From NCBI GenBank assembly GCA_943787785.1, contig CALSNT010000002.1:1-64000 (forward strand): a DNA stretch of 64,000 nucleotides, given 5' to 3'. The notes beneath the pieces were generated by a model that ran no database searches, was not told the DNA's origin, and saw only the letters and a program-made list of their open reading frames with translations. This document shows positions 1 to 9,318 of the stretch, piece after piece. Origin of the DNA: an uncultured Paracoccaceae bacterium. GTDB lineage: Bacteria > Pseudomonadota > Alphaproteobacteria > Rhodobacterales > Rhodobacteraceae. Both the position numbers and the translations under genes were made by a program. The stretch's first letter is position 1. Each line of letters begins with the position of its first letter.

Positions 1-642
1 ATGTCTTTCACCCAGCGCACCATATACTTGATCGCTTCTGGCGTCGCACAGCCCATTGTGTCAACGATGCCAATGGCATCTGGCGGAGACTCAGCCATGA
101 TCGCTTTGCAGAGGTTGGTCAGATCATCCGGTCGCGCACGGGTCGTATCATAGGGAAAATAGACCGCATGGAGGCCGCTTTCGCGGGCGTAATTGATGAC
201 ATCGCGTGACTTTTTGAAGACGTCCCTCCCAGGTCCACCCAAATTGGGTGACAAGCTTCGGATAGCCGATGGGGACTTCGATAATCACACCCTGCGCGCC
301 ACATTCCAGCGCCATGTCAATGTCGGCCTTTAGGGCCCTCGCAAATGTGTAAATCTTTGATTTCAAGCCCAGTTTCGAGATTTCCTTGATTGCCTCTGCG
401 TCCATGGGTGACACTGCGGGCATCCCGGCTTCGATCCGCTCGATCCCAAGCTCATCCAGTTTGCTGGCGATCTTGATTTTGTCGTCGATCGAGAACACCA
501 CACCCGGTGTCTGTTCACCATCGCGCAGCGTGGCATCGTGGATCTCCACTTTTGGTGGCAAATTCAGTGACTTGCGGACTTCAGGAACGAAGTTGTAGGG
601 GCTGACCCACCATTTACCGTCTTCGAAATGGGATTCGCGCAT
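1..642 (-). pseudogene. HMGL-like acyltransferase (isopropylmalate/homocitrate synthase family), 3'-truncated by window edge and frameshifted
   Basis: Members of this family condense acetyl-CoA with a 2-oxo acid. The N-terminal half reads cleanly from an ATG at 642 preceded by GGAGG and contains the family signature DATLRDGEQTPGV near residue 36. After the residues TQFGWTWE the frame is lost at a GGG run on the coding strand (plus-strand CCC, 224-226). Dropping one G restores a good continuation (DVFKKSRDVINYARESG, then VDTMGCATPEAIKY, a typical family block) to the window edge. The C-terminus lies outside. It is divergent from a GntR regulator that has the same kind of lesion. Exact substrate is not decidable; the intact reading on both sides suggests sequencing error or a very recent mutation. 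Confidence 0.75.
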
Positions 643-772
643 GAGGGTGCCTCCGACTTGGTTTCTAAGTCTGAATTTTCGTCTATATTCCGCCGGTTCT
701 CAACAAAAAAACTACTTTTTCGCAGATTCGATTGTATTTGTTTTTTAGCGCCGTTGCTGGCAGTTTTCCGGT

Positions 773-1439
773 ATGGATCAAACTGTAAATGACCCGACCC
801 CAACGCAGTCTTCGACTCAGCGTGCATACTTGAAACTGCGCGATGATATCATCACCGGGCGGTTAGAGCCGGGCGAACGATTAAAGATCGATACCCTGAA
901 AAACGCTTTGGATACAGGCGCTTCGCCGGTTCGTGAGGCTCTCAGTCTGTTGACTTCGGACCAGTTGGTTGAGCGATTGGACCAACGCGGATTCCGCGTC
1001 GCCAAGACCAGCCGGGCGCAATTTCAGGAGATCTTGGAGCTGCGATGCAACCTTGAGGAACTGGCGGTTCGGGACTCACTGGCCAACGCGGACCCGGCGT
1101 GGGAAGATCAGTTGGTTCTGGCGCATCATCATATGGGGCAGGCCAGTCGGGGCGACGCAGAAGCCTATGAAAACCTGCATAAAAGCTTTCATATGGGCGC
1201 TGCTGTCCGCTTGCCCGTCTCCGATCCTTTTGCGGTTCTGCAGCCAGCTTTATGACCTCAATGTCCGCTATCGGTATCTGGCTGCGCGGTCTGCCTCTTA
1301 TGGACGTCGCGATGTCGAGGCCGAGCATCGCGCCATTCTGGATGCGGCGGTCTCGCGCGATGTGGATTCGGTTTGTGCCCACCTGTTGGATCACTATCGA
1401 AAGACCGGAGCGTTTCTGGCCGAATTGATCATCTCTTAG
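773..1439 (+). pseudogene. GntR-family (FCD-type) transcriptional regulator, frameshifted
   Basis: DNA-binding repressor of the FadR/FCD type. The N-terminal winged helix (about residues 15-80) contains the usual QRAYLKLRDDIITGRLEPGERL and SPVREALSLL blocks. An FCD ligand domain follows, with LRCNLEELAVRDSL and, in another frame, EAEHRAILDAAVSRD. The frame changes at a GGG run at 1195-1197: removing one G joins KSFHM to ALLSACPSP and gives a normal protein of about 221 residues. It is divergent from the HMGL-type enzyme and probably controls it, as FCD regulators often sit beside the catabolic gene they repress. Whether the frameshift is real or a base-calling error cannot be told from sequence alone. 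Confidence 0.75.
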
Positions 1440-1539
1440 ATCGGTAAAAACGGTGTCTGCATAGGGTCGGCGAACCGTATGCAAAATGTATGGCACCTGA
1501 CTGATTGGACTTAGGCGGGCGTCAGGATCAGATCGAAGT

Positions 1540-2647
1540 TGTGCGTCGTCAGAGTTTTTGGAACCAAGAACGGCCTAAACTAAGAGAGAGTCTGGCTCAT
1601 CTGATTTCTGTGATTATGCGGCGCGTTGTCTGTGATGCAAGCGCCGCGTTTCGAGCGTCTTTCGTTTGATCCTTTCTCTTTGTTTTAGAATGGCTTTGTC
1701 ACGGCCGAAGTAGACGTCGGATGGCGTGACGTTGTTGAGGCTCTCGTGGTACCGCTGATGATTGTAGTGTTCGACGAAGGCTTCGATTTGGGCTTCGAGA
1801 TCGCCCGGCAAGAAGTAGTTTTCGAGCAAGATGCGGTTCTTCAGGGTTTGATGCCATCGCTCGATCTTGCCCTGAGTCTGCGGATGATACGGCGCACCGC
1901 GAGAATGCTTCATGCCTTTGTCCTGCAGCCATTCAGCAAGGTCGCCTGAGACGTAGCTGGAGCCATTATCGCTGAGCAGGCGTGGCTTGTGAACGACGTG
2001 GACCTGATCACAGCCGGATGCCTGCAGGGCCAGATCGAGCGTATCTGTCACATCCTCAGCCCGCATGTTCGTGCACAACTTCCACGAGATGATGTACCGG
2101 CTGTAATCGTCGAGGATCGTGCTGAGATAAAACCAACCCCAGCCGAGAACTTTGAGGTAGGTGAAGTCGGTTTGCCAAAGCTGATTGATGGCGGTGGTCT
2201 TGTCGGTGAACTCGCTCGCTGCCTTGATAACAATGAAGGCGGGGCTGGTGATCAGATCGTGGGCTTTCAGCACTCGGTAGACCGAAGATTCTGAGACAAA
2301 GTAGCGGTTCCGATCCGTGAAGGTCACCGCCAGTTCGCGCGGCGACAGCTCCGTTTCCTTCAACGCCAGCTTGACGACCTTGCGGCGCACCGTGTCAGGA
2401 ATGCGGTTCCAGACGTTTTTTGGCTTGGGGGATTGATCCTGCAGCCCAGCCTCGCCACGCTGCAGATACCGATCATACCAACGGTAAAATGTGGTGCGGG
2501 GCAGGCCCATTTTTGCCAACGTCTGACGTGCTGACCGCGCACTTCTGGATCTGATCCGAGATAACTGTCGTGTAGACGGGGAAGGTTTTAGCGTCGGAAT
2601 TTTTGCCACGACAGGTGAACCGATGCAAAGCTACTTTGACATCAACA
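1540..2647 (-). mobile_element. IS3/IS481-like insertion sequence, boundaries tentative
   Basis: The element holds a single DDE transposase gene. The proposed ends are an imperfect inverted repeat, TGTGCGTCGTCAGAGT at 1540 and, on the other strand, TGTTGATGTCAAAGT ending at 2647, aligned with a one-base gap. Both begin with TG as in IS3-family ends. No target-site duplication was found next to these ends, so the limits are guesses and one end may be degraded. Confidence 0.4.
1614..2609 (-). CDS. DDE (rve) transposase, IS3/IS481 type
   Basis: Catalyses transposition. A helix-turn-helix region (RQTLAKMGLPRTTFYRWYDR) is followed by an integrase core. The catalytic triad is visible as Asp in LWQTDFTYLKV, Asp in LLSDNGSSYVSG and Glu in QGKIERWHQTLKN. 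From RQTLAKMG to the end the protein is full length for this family. The first 28 residues from the GTG at 2609 are basic and low-complexity and do not look like the usual N-terminus. In the next frame the DNA reads VISDQIQKCAVS immediately before the RQTL block, which would fit a family N-terminus if two bases were lost around 2526-2532. The copy may therefore be inactive. Confidence 0.85.
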   Translation of the reverse strand: MAKIPTLKPSPSTRQLSRIRSRSARSARQTLAKMGLPRTTFYRWYDRYLQRGEAGLQDQSPKPKNVWNRIPDTVRRKVVKLALKETELSPRELAVTFTDRNRYFVSESSVYRVLKAHDLITSPAFIVIKAASEFTDKTTAINQLWQTDFTYLKVLGWGWFYLSTILDDYSRYIISWKLCTNMRAEDVTDTLDLALQASGCDQVHVVHKPRLLSDNGSSYVSGDLAEWLQDKGMKHSRGAPYHPQTQGKIERWHQTLKNRILLENYFLPGDLEAQIEAFVEHYNHQRYHESLNNVTPSDVYFGRDKAILKQRERIKRKTLETRRLHHRQRAA

Positions 2648-3498
2648 CTAATGGAATTATTCTCAGTGCACTACGGCGCATATTGACCTGATAGAAAATG
2701 GTAATACGCTCCACGTAATCGGTCGCACCCTCTTGACCATCAGTCCTGCTTCATCTCTGCAACATCTATGATCAACCAGCCGCTTACTAAGCCAACGAAT
2801 TGAAGCCACCAAACCCGACCAGATCGCCGCATGACTGACAAACTTCAAACACCAGATTTGACAATAACTCTCTTGGCAGTACTGAGGGGCGCACTCACAC
2901 GTCGACATGCCTGCACGCGCGTGAGTGGTCGAGGGTGAAATGTAAACGTTGCTGGTCCGGATGATGTTTTACTTAGATTTAGTTATGTGGCCAGTTTCTA
3001 CAGAGATGGAGCAAACAGCTGGCAAGCGGGTCCTCTTGCCAAATTGGCCGGTGGGTAGGCGGAGAGCGCTTTTGGGTTCTAGTATTGGCCCCGCACTTAG
3101 GGGAGAGACGATCTTCTACCCAACATTTTGAGTGTTAAGATTTGCTGATTTAGTGGGGGGCCGTAGGCAATCCGCGAGAAGACACACACATAACCGGCGG
3201 TCATTCAAAACTTCCGTCCGAGCCAAAGTTGCAAGTGAGGGTCGAAAGTCACGATCAGCGCTTTTTCACTGTTGGAGAAGTTCGTAGCCGTTGTTTGTCA
3301 AGCCTTTGAAAGCCTTTGGTAGCAGTGCGGAGGGAATTGTGGGTTTGCAATATTTCGAGTCATTGCCGATTCAGTTGGAAGATGACGAAGCCGTCAGTGC
3401 AACAAGCTTAGTAAATTTCAAAAGTGTAACGTTAGGTGTAACGTCAAATGTTTGAGATAAATATTAACATTTAAAATCAGCTACTTACGTATGATTAC
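2648..3498. other. 850 bp region without recognisable gene between IS and tRNA-Thr
   Basis: The composition is visibly poorer in GC than the flanking genes, and all frames are short and unlike known families. A 55-codon plus-strand frame ending near 3454 (residues such as GLQYFESLPIQLEDDEAVS) lacks a start with a ribosome site and could be the tail of a decayed gene. The 9-mer GTGTAACGT is repeated at 3424 and 3436, a 12 bp period. The position next to a tRNA 3' end and an insertion sequence suggests remnants of past integration, but no integrase and no second copy of the tRNA end were found. Confidence 0.5.
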
Positions 3499-3574
3499 TG
3501 GTGCCGCTGATAGGACTCGAACCTACGACCCCATCATTACGAATGACGTGCTCTACCATCTGAGCTACAGCGGC
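3499..3574 (-). tRNA. tRNA-Thr (anticodon CGT)
   Basis: On the minus strand the cloverleaf folds fully: acceptor GCCGCTG/CAGCGGC, D arm GCTC/GAGC, anticodon stem CGTCA/TGATG around loop TTCGTAA (anticodon CGT, reads ACG), T arm with TTCGAGT, discriminator A and an encoded CCA. Length is 76 with CCA. It is downstream of the hemY-like gene and reads in the same direction. Confidence 0.97.
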
Positions 3575-3634
3575 GCGACACGGCGCATAGCAAACTGCAA
3601 TGTGCCGTGCAAGGCGCCTCCTGTGGCAGGCTTG

Positions 3635-5164
3635 TCAGGTGTCTGCCTTCTGCGCTGAGGAGGAACCATTGGGTTCTTCGATCGCGTTGGCGTCCGACAG
3701 GATCAGTGCTTCTGTCTTGGGCAGTTCGACGTTCGGCAAAGTCCCATTTGGCGGTTCGGTTCGTTTGCCGTCATCCTTTTCTGGTTCATCTCGACCAGCA
3801 AGCAACGGCACCATGTCGACGCCGCCTGACGCCACCGCGGTTTCACCGGGTGCGTCGCGCCACGATAGGGTGTCGAACCCGGCGCAATTGTCACAAACGG
3901 GGGCCCACGCGCCTTGAATGCTGTGGCAGTTTTCGCAAATCCACTGTGGCCCGCGCGGCGCGCTAAGCGCTCGTGTCAGCCAGCCGCGCACGACAGCGTC
4001 GTCTGCTCCTTCGCCCCGCGTCACGGCCGCCATAATGCTTAGCGAGCGCGCTGTTGGCGCTGTGTCGGCCAGATCTCCCAGCGCCTTCCGCGCTGCCGGG
4101 AAATCCTCGGCCGAAAGATTCAGTTCAGCCATCGTCAGCGCGGTTTCCGCGTGGTCCGGTCTTTCCTTCTCAAGGCGTTTGAAGCGCTTCAGACGCGCTT
4201 CGGGCGTTTCATCAGGGGCGATGCTGGCGAAGGTGGCGGCCAGGTCCGGGTGCGGTTTGGCCGCCCAGGCCTTACGCAGAACGCGGTCAGCATATTTCGG
4301 CTGGCCTTGCGCAATGTAACTTTGCGCCGCCATGACGGCTGCGGGGATCAGGTCCGGCGATAAGCGGTTCGCTTCGATCGCCTGTTCGCGCGCATCGATC
4401 GTCTTGCCATCAGCGAAAATATCCTCGGCTTCACTCAGCGCCAGGACGGCGTCGCGTCGGCGGTGTACGTCGCGCGGCACTGCGCCTGCTTTCAGCTTCT
4501 TGCCAAGCGTATCGCGCGCGCCCTCCCAGTCGCCCTTGTTGGTCTGCAGGCGCAGAAGAGTGTCGCCGGTTTCCATGTGCTTGGGTTTCAGTGCAAAGGC
4601 CTTTTCGGCCAGCTTCAGCGCAACGTAGGTTTCGCCCGCATCCAGCCGCTGCTTCATCAAGCCACGCACCGCGACGAACCGGGTTCGGTCGTCACTCAGC
4701 AGGCGTTTATAAACCTCTTCTGCTTTGCGCGTGTCGCCGCTCATTTCGGCGGCTTGTGCACTTAGCAGGTTGGTCAGTTCCGGACGGTCCAGATAGCGCT
4801 CGGCACGCGCTGACTTGGCCATTGCCACGCGGCCTTCGCCTGCTGCCAGCGCCATCATCGCGTCGGCCAAGGCGTCAAAACCGCGCCGTTCGCGGTTGCG
4901 ATCAAACCAGCGGGATACGGCCGTTTCGTCGCCATTCAGGAACCGCACCAGAGCGGACAAAAGCCCCAGGAGTTTCAGGACGACCCAAACGGCGATCAGC
5001 AACAGAACTACCGCTATGACCGCCTGCAGGGGCTGCAACGTAAATTCGCGGTCGGCGACGCTGATGCGCAGACCGCCTTCCGCCTCCATCAGCCAACCGG
5101 CACCAATGGTCAGCAGGGCGATTAGGCCAATGAAAATTACAAATTTGAGCAACGACCACAACAT
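3635..5164 (-). CDS. hemY: HemY-like TPR membrane protein with C-terminal zinc ribbon
   Basis: HemY-family protein of unknown biochemical role, conserved at the end of haem-synthesis operons; this is not protoporphyrinogen oxidase. Two transmembrane helices lie in the first 75 residues. A long run of TPR-like helices follows, including DTRKAEEVYKRLLSDD and AALKLAEKAFALKPKH-like repeats. Near the C-terminus there are two CxxC knuckles, ICENC and VCDNC, forming a rubredoxin-like metal site similar to that of LapB. The start at 5164 is preferred because AAGGA lies 8 bases upstream and the helix begins at once; a longer frame from 5206 overlaps the upstream gene. About 509 residues. It follows the mitofilin gene by 10 bp, so it is translated as part of the hemD operon. 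Confidence 0.85.
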   Translation of the reverse strand: MLWSLLKFVIFIGLIALLTIGAGWLMEAEGGLRISVADREFTLQPLQAVIAVVLLLIAVWVVLKLLGLLSALVRFLNGDETAVSRWFDRNRERRGFDALADAMMALAAGEGRVAMAKSARAERYLDRPELTNLLSAQAAEMSGDTRKAEEVYKRLLSDDRTRFVAVRGLMKQRLDAGETYVALKLAEKAFALKPKHMETGDTLLRLQTNKGDWEGARDTLGKKLKAGAVPRDVHRRRDAVLALSEAEDIFADGKTIDAREQAIEANRLSPDLIPAAVMAAQSYIAQGQPKYADRVLRKAWAAKPHPDLAATFASIAPDETPEARLKRFKRLEKERPDHAETALTMAELNLSAEDFPAARKALGDLADTAPTARSLSIMAAVTRGEGADDAVVRGWLTRALSAPRGPQWICENCHSIQGAWAPVCDNCAGFDTLSWRDAPGETAVASGGVDMVPLLAGRDEPEKDDGKRTEPPNGTLPNVELPKTEALILSDANAIEEPNGSSSAQKADT

Positions 5165-5174
5165 TGGCGCGTCC

Positions 5175-6461
5175 TTAGTTGGAGGAATTCGGGGCGGAAA
5201 GATCACTTAGCGCGGTCAACACGTCGAGGCGTGTCCGGGCGCGGGCGATCCAGTCCTGCATCGGCGCTGAGGCGTCTGCTGGCAGGGCGTCGAGTTCGCG
5301 AACGGTTTCGGGCAGATCACCCTCGGCCAGTGCGGCTTCGGCGCGTGACAGGATTGCGTCGGGGTCATCGCCTTCACGCGGGCTGAGCGAACGCGCGCCG
5401 GTCTGCGCACGCAGGAATGCCGTCATACGCCCCGTCAGCGAGCCGTCTTCTGATGGCGCAGTCGCGACCGTAGCCAGAGCTGCACGCGCCGCGTCCGGGA
5501 AATCGGACCTCAAGGCGGGCAAGCTGGCCAACCCAGTCTCGGCATTGTCGCTCAGAATCGGCGCGATTTCGGCGTCTGGTGCCGCTGATCTGAACGACGC
5601 CAGAGCGTCGGCGAAAGGGCGACCCGAGGTGACTGTGTCCGAAAGGGCCGCCAGAGCAGAGCGGGCGGCTTGGTTGGCAGCACCGGCGATGGCCAGTTCT
5701 TCGACTTCTGCAGCACGGGTATTGGCGGCGGCGATCTGGTCACGCGCTTCCTGTGCAGCGGTTTCCAAACGTTCGGTCAGGGCGCGCACGTCCGCTTGAA
5801 GTGCCGCGATATCCGGGGCCTGATCGACGGGTCGAGCTTCCAGCGCGCCGATGCGACCGGTCAGCGTGTCCTGCGTTGATTGAATTCCTGCCAGTTGGTC
5901 CGCCACCGCAGCACGCGATGCGGTCGAGTCTTCAGATGCGGAAGCGACCTGTGCCCTTACGTCGTCGAGGGATGCGGAAAGGGACGCGACATCATCCTGT
6001 AAACTCGCGATCGTGGCAGCGCGGTCGCCTGGGATTTCAGCACGCATCGCGTCAAGTCCACCTTGCAATGCAGTAATCTGCACAGCTTGCGCGTCCAGTG
6101 CGTCGGAGTTGCTGTTCCAGCCTTGCGGCAACAGGTACAAGACCGCAGCCGCCCCAATCCCGGCGGCGAGGATGCCGCCCAGTATCGGCAGCATGATACC
6201 AGCGCGACGTGGTGCAGTCTTGCTGGTCGAAGGGTTCGGTGCCGGTGTTGCGTGATCTGTCGGAACAGCCTTTGTCGGCACCTTTGTTTTTGCGGCATCC
6301 TTGGCCGGCGCAGCGGGCGGCTGCTTTGGCTCAGCGGCCACTTCCACGTCCGCCGCTGGCCTGGCAGGAGCTGCTTTTACTTCAGGCTTCGGCCTTGCCG
6401 CCGCCTGTGTCGTCGGCTTGCCGGTTGACTTGCGAGGTGTCTTGCCGGGAGATTTTGCCAC
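5175..6461 (-). CDS. Mitofilin / Mic60-like inner-membrane protein
   Basis: Bacterial relative of mitochondrial Mic60, which shapes inner-membrane folds. About 428 residues: a Lys/Ala/Pro-rich N-terminal segment, one transmembrane helix (IMLPILGGILAAGIGAAAVLYLL), a long Ala-rich coiled coil, and a C-terminal helical part with LPALRSDFPDAARAALA, typical of the mitofilin domain. An ATG at 6512 would overlap hemD by 14 bp, with its AAGGAGG lying after the start. I prefer the GTG at 6461, which has AAGGGT six bases upstream and gives VAKSPGKTP. The order hemD-mic60-hemY is the conserved alphaproteobacterial arrangement. A role in intracytoplasmic membrane shape is inferred from the family. Confidence 0.82.
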   Translation of the reverse strand: MAKSPGKTPRKSTGKPTTQAAARPKPEVKAAPARPAADVEVAAEPKQPPAAPAKDAAKTKVPTKAVPTDHATPAPNPSTSKTAPRRAGIMLPILGGILAAGIGAAAVLYLLPQGWNSNSDALDAQAVQITALQGGLDAMRAEIPGDRAATIASLQDDVASLSASLDDVRAQVASASEDSTASRAAVADQLAGIQSTQDTLTGRIGALEARPVDQAPDIAALQADVRALTERLETAAQEARDQIAAANTRAAEVEELAIAGAANQAARSALAALSDTVTSGRPFADALASFRSAAPDAEIAPILSDNAETGLASLPALRSDFPDAARAALATVATAPSEDGSLTGRMTAFLRAQTGARSLSPREGDDPDAILSRAEAALAEGDLPETVRELDALPADASAPMQDWIARARTRLDVLTALSDLSAPNSSN

Positions 6462-6498
6462 GCTTTTACCCTTTGTAACGCTACTAATAAAATTAAGG

Positions 6499-7200
6499 TC
6501 AGCCTCCTTCATATAGGGCTGCGACAGCCTCGGCCATGGAAATCGCTGTTGAAGACTTCGCCACGATCACTGGATGGAGACTGTAAGGCCAAGCCTTTTC
6601 TACCGAACTGCTCATGGCGACAACGCGGTGGGCGGGATTTGGTTCAAATTTCAACAGGCGCTCGGCTGATCGCGGCGAGAATATTGGCAGAATCGCCGGT
6701 TCTGCGCCTTGCAGGACCTTGATCGCAGAACCATCTGGCTCGACGTCTTCCTGACGATAGGCAATGGCCGAATCAACTTGAAAACCTGCGTCCTCCAGAC
6801 GCTGTTGAACGCGGCCGCGTGATTCAGCGCCCCGCAGGTGCAACAACGGCCTGTTCGGGCGCGCGCCTGTAATCGTATCAACCAACGCGTTCGCATCTCC
6901 ACCACCATCGATGGCATCAAACCCTGCCGTGCGGGCGAGCTCGGCCGTGTGTGGACCGACGGCCCAAACCGGCGGGCGCGCCAGCTGTTCGGGCCAGTGA
7001 AGAGACGCGAGCCCTGCCTCGGATGTTACGATCAGCCCTCGGTACCGGGTCAGATCCACATCGAGCGTCATAGGGATGATTTCGACCACCGGCGCAATCA
7101 AAATGGGGATGTCACGCCCGATCAACGCACGACACATTTCGGCGAACCGTTCCGCGCGCGCTTTGGGACGGGTGATGACCAGGGTTGGAGTCGTTGGCAC
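6499..7200 (-). CDS. hemD: Uroporphyrinogen-III synthase
   Basis: Cyclises hydroxymethylbilane to uroporphyrinogen III in tetrapyrrole synthesis. The 233-residue protein has the two-lobed HemD pattern: LVITRPKARAERFAEMC at the N-terminus, GLIVTSEAGLASL, AVGPHTAELARTAGFDA at the hinge, and LPIFSPRSAERLLKF in the second lobe. Start is GTG at 7200; the upstream GGAG is 13 bases away, so the start is moderately sure. It is the first gene of the minus-strand operon with mic60 and hemY and is divergent from tsaD across 55 bp. The usual partner hemC is not adjacent. Confidence 0.9.
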   Translation of the reverse strand: MPTTPTLVITRPKARAERFAEMCRALIGRDIPILIAPVVEIIPMTLDVDLTRYRGLIVTSEAGLASLHWPEQLARPPVWAVGPHTAELARTAGFDAIDGGGDANALVDTITGARPNRPLLHLRGAESRGRVQQRLEDAGFQVDSAIAYRQEDVEPDGSAIKVLQGAEPAILPIFSPRSAERLLKFEPNPAHRVVAMSSSVEKAWPYSLHPVIVAKSSTAISMAEAVAALYEGG

Positions 7201-7255
7201 GGGAGGACAGGCTCCGGCATTGTAGGGTCGCCGCCTGTGGTGTTACCTGCGCGCC

Positions 7256-8362
7256 ATGAGCAAGGCAATCTCACCAGGCCCCGACCGCCCTTTGACCGTG
7301 CTGGGAATCGAAAGCAGTTGCGACGATACCGCTGCTGCAATCGTGCGCGATCTGCCGGGGCAGATGCCGCAGATCCTGTCGTCTGTGGTTGCCGGTCAAG
7401 CCGAGCTTCACGCCGCCTTCGGGGGCGTGGTGCCTGAAATCGCAGCCCGCGCTCATGCCGAAAAACTGGATTTCGCAGTGGAACAGGCTCTTATTGACGC
7501 TGGCTGCACCTTGAGTGATCTGGACGCCATCGCCGTGACCGCTGGCCCGGGGCTGATCGGGGGCGTTCTGTCCGGCGTGATGTGCGCCAAGGGGCTGGCA
7601 GCAGCAACAGGACTGCCAATAATAGGTGTGAACCATCTGGCTGGCCACGCGCTGACGCCTCGCCTTACAGATGGTCTGGAGTTTCCCTATCTGATGTTGT
7701 TGGTGTCCGGCGGGCACTGCCAATTTCTGCGTGTCGAGGGGCCACTTTCCTTCAGGCGCCTCGGCGGCACCATCGACGACGCACCAGGCGAGGCCTTCGA
7801 CAAAGCGGCCCGGTTGCTGGGCCTCGGCCAGCCCGGCGGCCCGGCGATTGAGGCCGAAGCGCTGCAAGGCGACGCAACCCGCTTCGCGTTTCCGCGCCCG
7901 CTGCTGGACCGACCCGGCTGCGATCTGTCGTTCTCTGGTTTAAAAACCGCACTGATGCGTGCCCGCGACCAGCATGTGGATGGCGGTGTGATCACAAGTC
8001 AGGATCGTGCGGATTTGGCGGCGGGGTTCCAAGCGGCAGTTGCCGACGTGCTGGTCGAAAAATCTCGTCGCGCCTTGGCTGAAAGTGGCGAGATCAACGG
8101 CTTTGCCGTTGCGGGAGGGGTTGCAGCCAATGCTCTGTTGCGCAGCGGGCTCGAGGCACTGTGCCAATCGACCGGCATCCGGTTTCTAGCCCCGCCGCTG
8201 GCACTGTGTACCGACAACGCCGCGATGATCGCCTGGGCTGGAATGGAGCGGTTTCGGTTCGGCGAGACGGACGACATGGCGCTGTCGGCCCGGCCGCGCT
8301 GGCCGCTGGATACCAGTCAACCCGCCATGCTGGGCCACGGCAAGAAGGGGGCCAAAGCATGA
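7256..8362 (+). CDS. tsaD: tRNA N6-adenosine threonylcarbamoyltransferase
   Basis: Transfers the threonylcarbamoyl group to A37 of ANN-decoding tRNAs (t6A). The ASKHA-type N-terminus is [14 protein letters not shown]. The metal ligands are the two His of NHLAGHAL (residues 127 and 131), and later blocks [19 protein letters not shown] and [14 protein letters not shown] are all family signatures. Its 368 residues are a normal length. The stop overlaps the gpsA start (ATGA). The partner Sua5, which makes threonylcarbamoyl-AMP, is at 44-45 kb. Confidence 0.97.
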   Translation: MSKAISPGPDRPLTVLGIESSCDDTAAAIVRDLPGQMPQILSSVVAGQAELHAAFGGVVPEIAARAHAEKLDFAVEQALIDAGCTLSDLDAIAVTAGPGLIGGVLSGVMCAKGLAAATGLPIIGVNHLAGHALTPRLTDGLEFPYLMLLVSGGHCQFLRVEGPLSFRRLGGTIDDAPGEAFDKAARLLGLGQPGGPAIEAEALQGDATRFAFPRPLLDRPGCDLSFSGLKTALMRARDQHVDGGVITSQDRADLAAGFQAAVADVLVEKSRRALAESGEINGFAVAGGVAANALLRSGLEALCQSTGIRFLAPPLALCTDNAAMIAWAGMERFRFGETDDMALSARPRWPLDTSQPAMLGHGKKGAKA

Positions 8363-9315
8363 GCGTCTCAATTCTTGGCGCGGGGGCGTTTGGTACTGCG
8401 CTGGCCGTCGCACTGGCTCGCGATGGTACGCCGGTCACGCTGTTCGCGCGAAGCGGCGCCGAGGCGATGCAGGCGTCGCGAGAGAACTCCGTTCGCTTGC
8501 CGGGCGTGACTTTGCCTGCGAGCCTTCTGGTGGAAGCATCACTGGATATCGCCGCCCGCGCCGACATCGTCCTGTTGGCAGTGCCGATGCAGCAGCTCGC
8601 TGCGTTTGTAGGCACGAACAAGTCTCTATTGCAGCGCAAAACCCTCGTTGCCTGTTGTAAGGGCATCGATCTGTCGCGCGGTCAGGGACCGGTGCGGTTG
8701 CTGAGGGACCTTTGTCCTGACGCGAATGTAGCAATCCTGACAGGTCCGTCGTTTGCCGCTGATATCGCCTCCGGCCTACCGACGGCGCTGACGCTGGCCT
8801 GCGCTGATCCGGAGATCGGTTCCGGACTGCAATCCACCCTTTCGACTGCCGAATTGCGGCTGTATCTGAGCGATGACATGATTGGCGCAGAGCTCGGTGG
8901 AGCGCTGAAGAACGTGATTGCCCTTGCCGCAGGGCTGACCATCGGCGCCGGTCACGGTGAAAGCGCCCGTGCGGCCCTAATCACGCGGGGCTTTGCCGAG
9001 ATGCAGCGGTTCGCGCGTCATGCCGGTGCGCGGCCCGAAACGCTTTCGGGACTATCCGGCTTCGGCGATCTGATCCTAACCGCAACGTCGGAGAAATCGC
9101 GCAATTATGCGGCTGGATTGGCCGTTGGTCGGGGTGAGGCGTTGCCCAACGCCACGACCGAGGGTATCGCTACGGCCAAGGCCGTGGTGCGGCTGGCCGA
9201 AGCCAATGGCCTGGACATGCCGATCGCTTCGGCGGTCGCGGCTGTGTTTGACGGGCAGCGCAGTGTGGCCGATGTGACCGAGGCGCTGCTGCGTCGCCCT
9301 TTGAAGCGGGAATAG
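8359..9315 (+). CDS. gpsA: NAD(P)H-dependent glycerol-3-phosphate dehydrogenase
   Basis: Reduces dihydroxyacetone phosphate to sn-glycerol 3-phosphate for phospholipid synthesis. A Rossmann motif [13 protein letters not shown] opens the protein. The substrate region has [15 protein letters not shown], the catalytic Lys is in [12 protein letters not shown], and [12 protein letters not shown] and [10 protein letters not shown] follow. The start is the ATG overlapping the tsaD stop; a longer upstream frame lies inside tsaD and is rejected. 318 residues. Confidence 0.97.
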   Translation: MSVSILGAGAFGTALAVALARDGTPVTLFARSGAEAMQASRENSVRLPGVTLPASLLVEASLDIAARADIVLLAVPMQQLAAFVGTNKSLLQRKTLVACCKGIDLSRGQGPVRLLRDLCPDANVAILTGPSFAADIASGLPTALTLACADPEIGSGLQSTLSTAELRLYLSDDMIGAELGGALKNVIALAAGLTIGAGHGESARAALITRGFAEMQRFARHAGARPETLSGLSGFGDLILTATSEKSRNYAAGLAVGRGEALPNATTEGIATAKAVVRLAEANGLDMPIASAVAAVFDGQRSVADVTEALLRRPLKRE

Positions 9316-9318
9316 AAT

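Noticed and set aside
3499-3574. tRNA-Thr as a proven attachment site
   Set aside because: No second copy of its 3' end and no integrase were found in the window.
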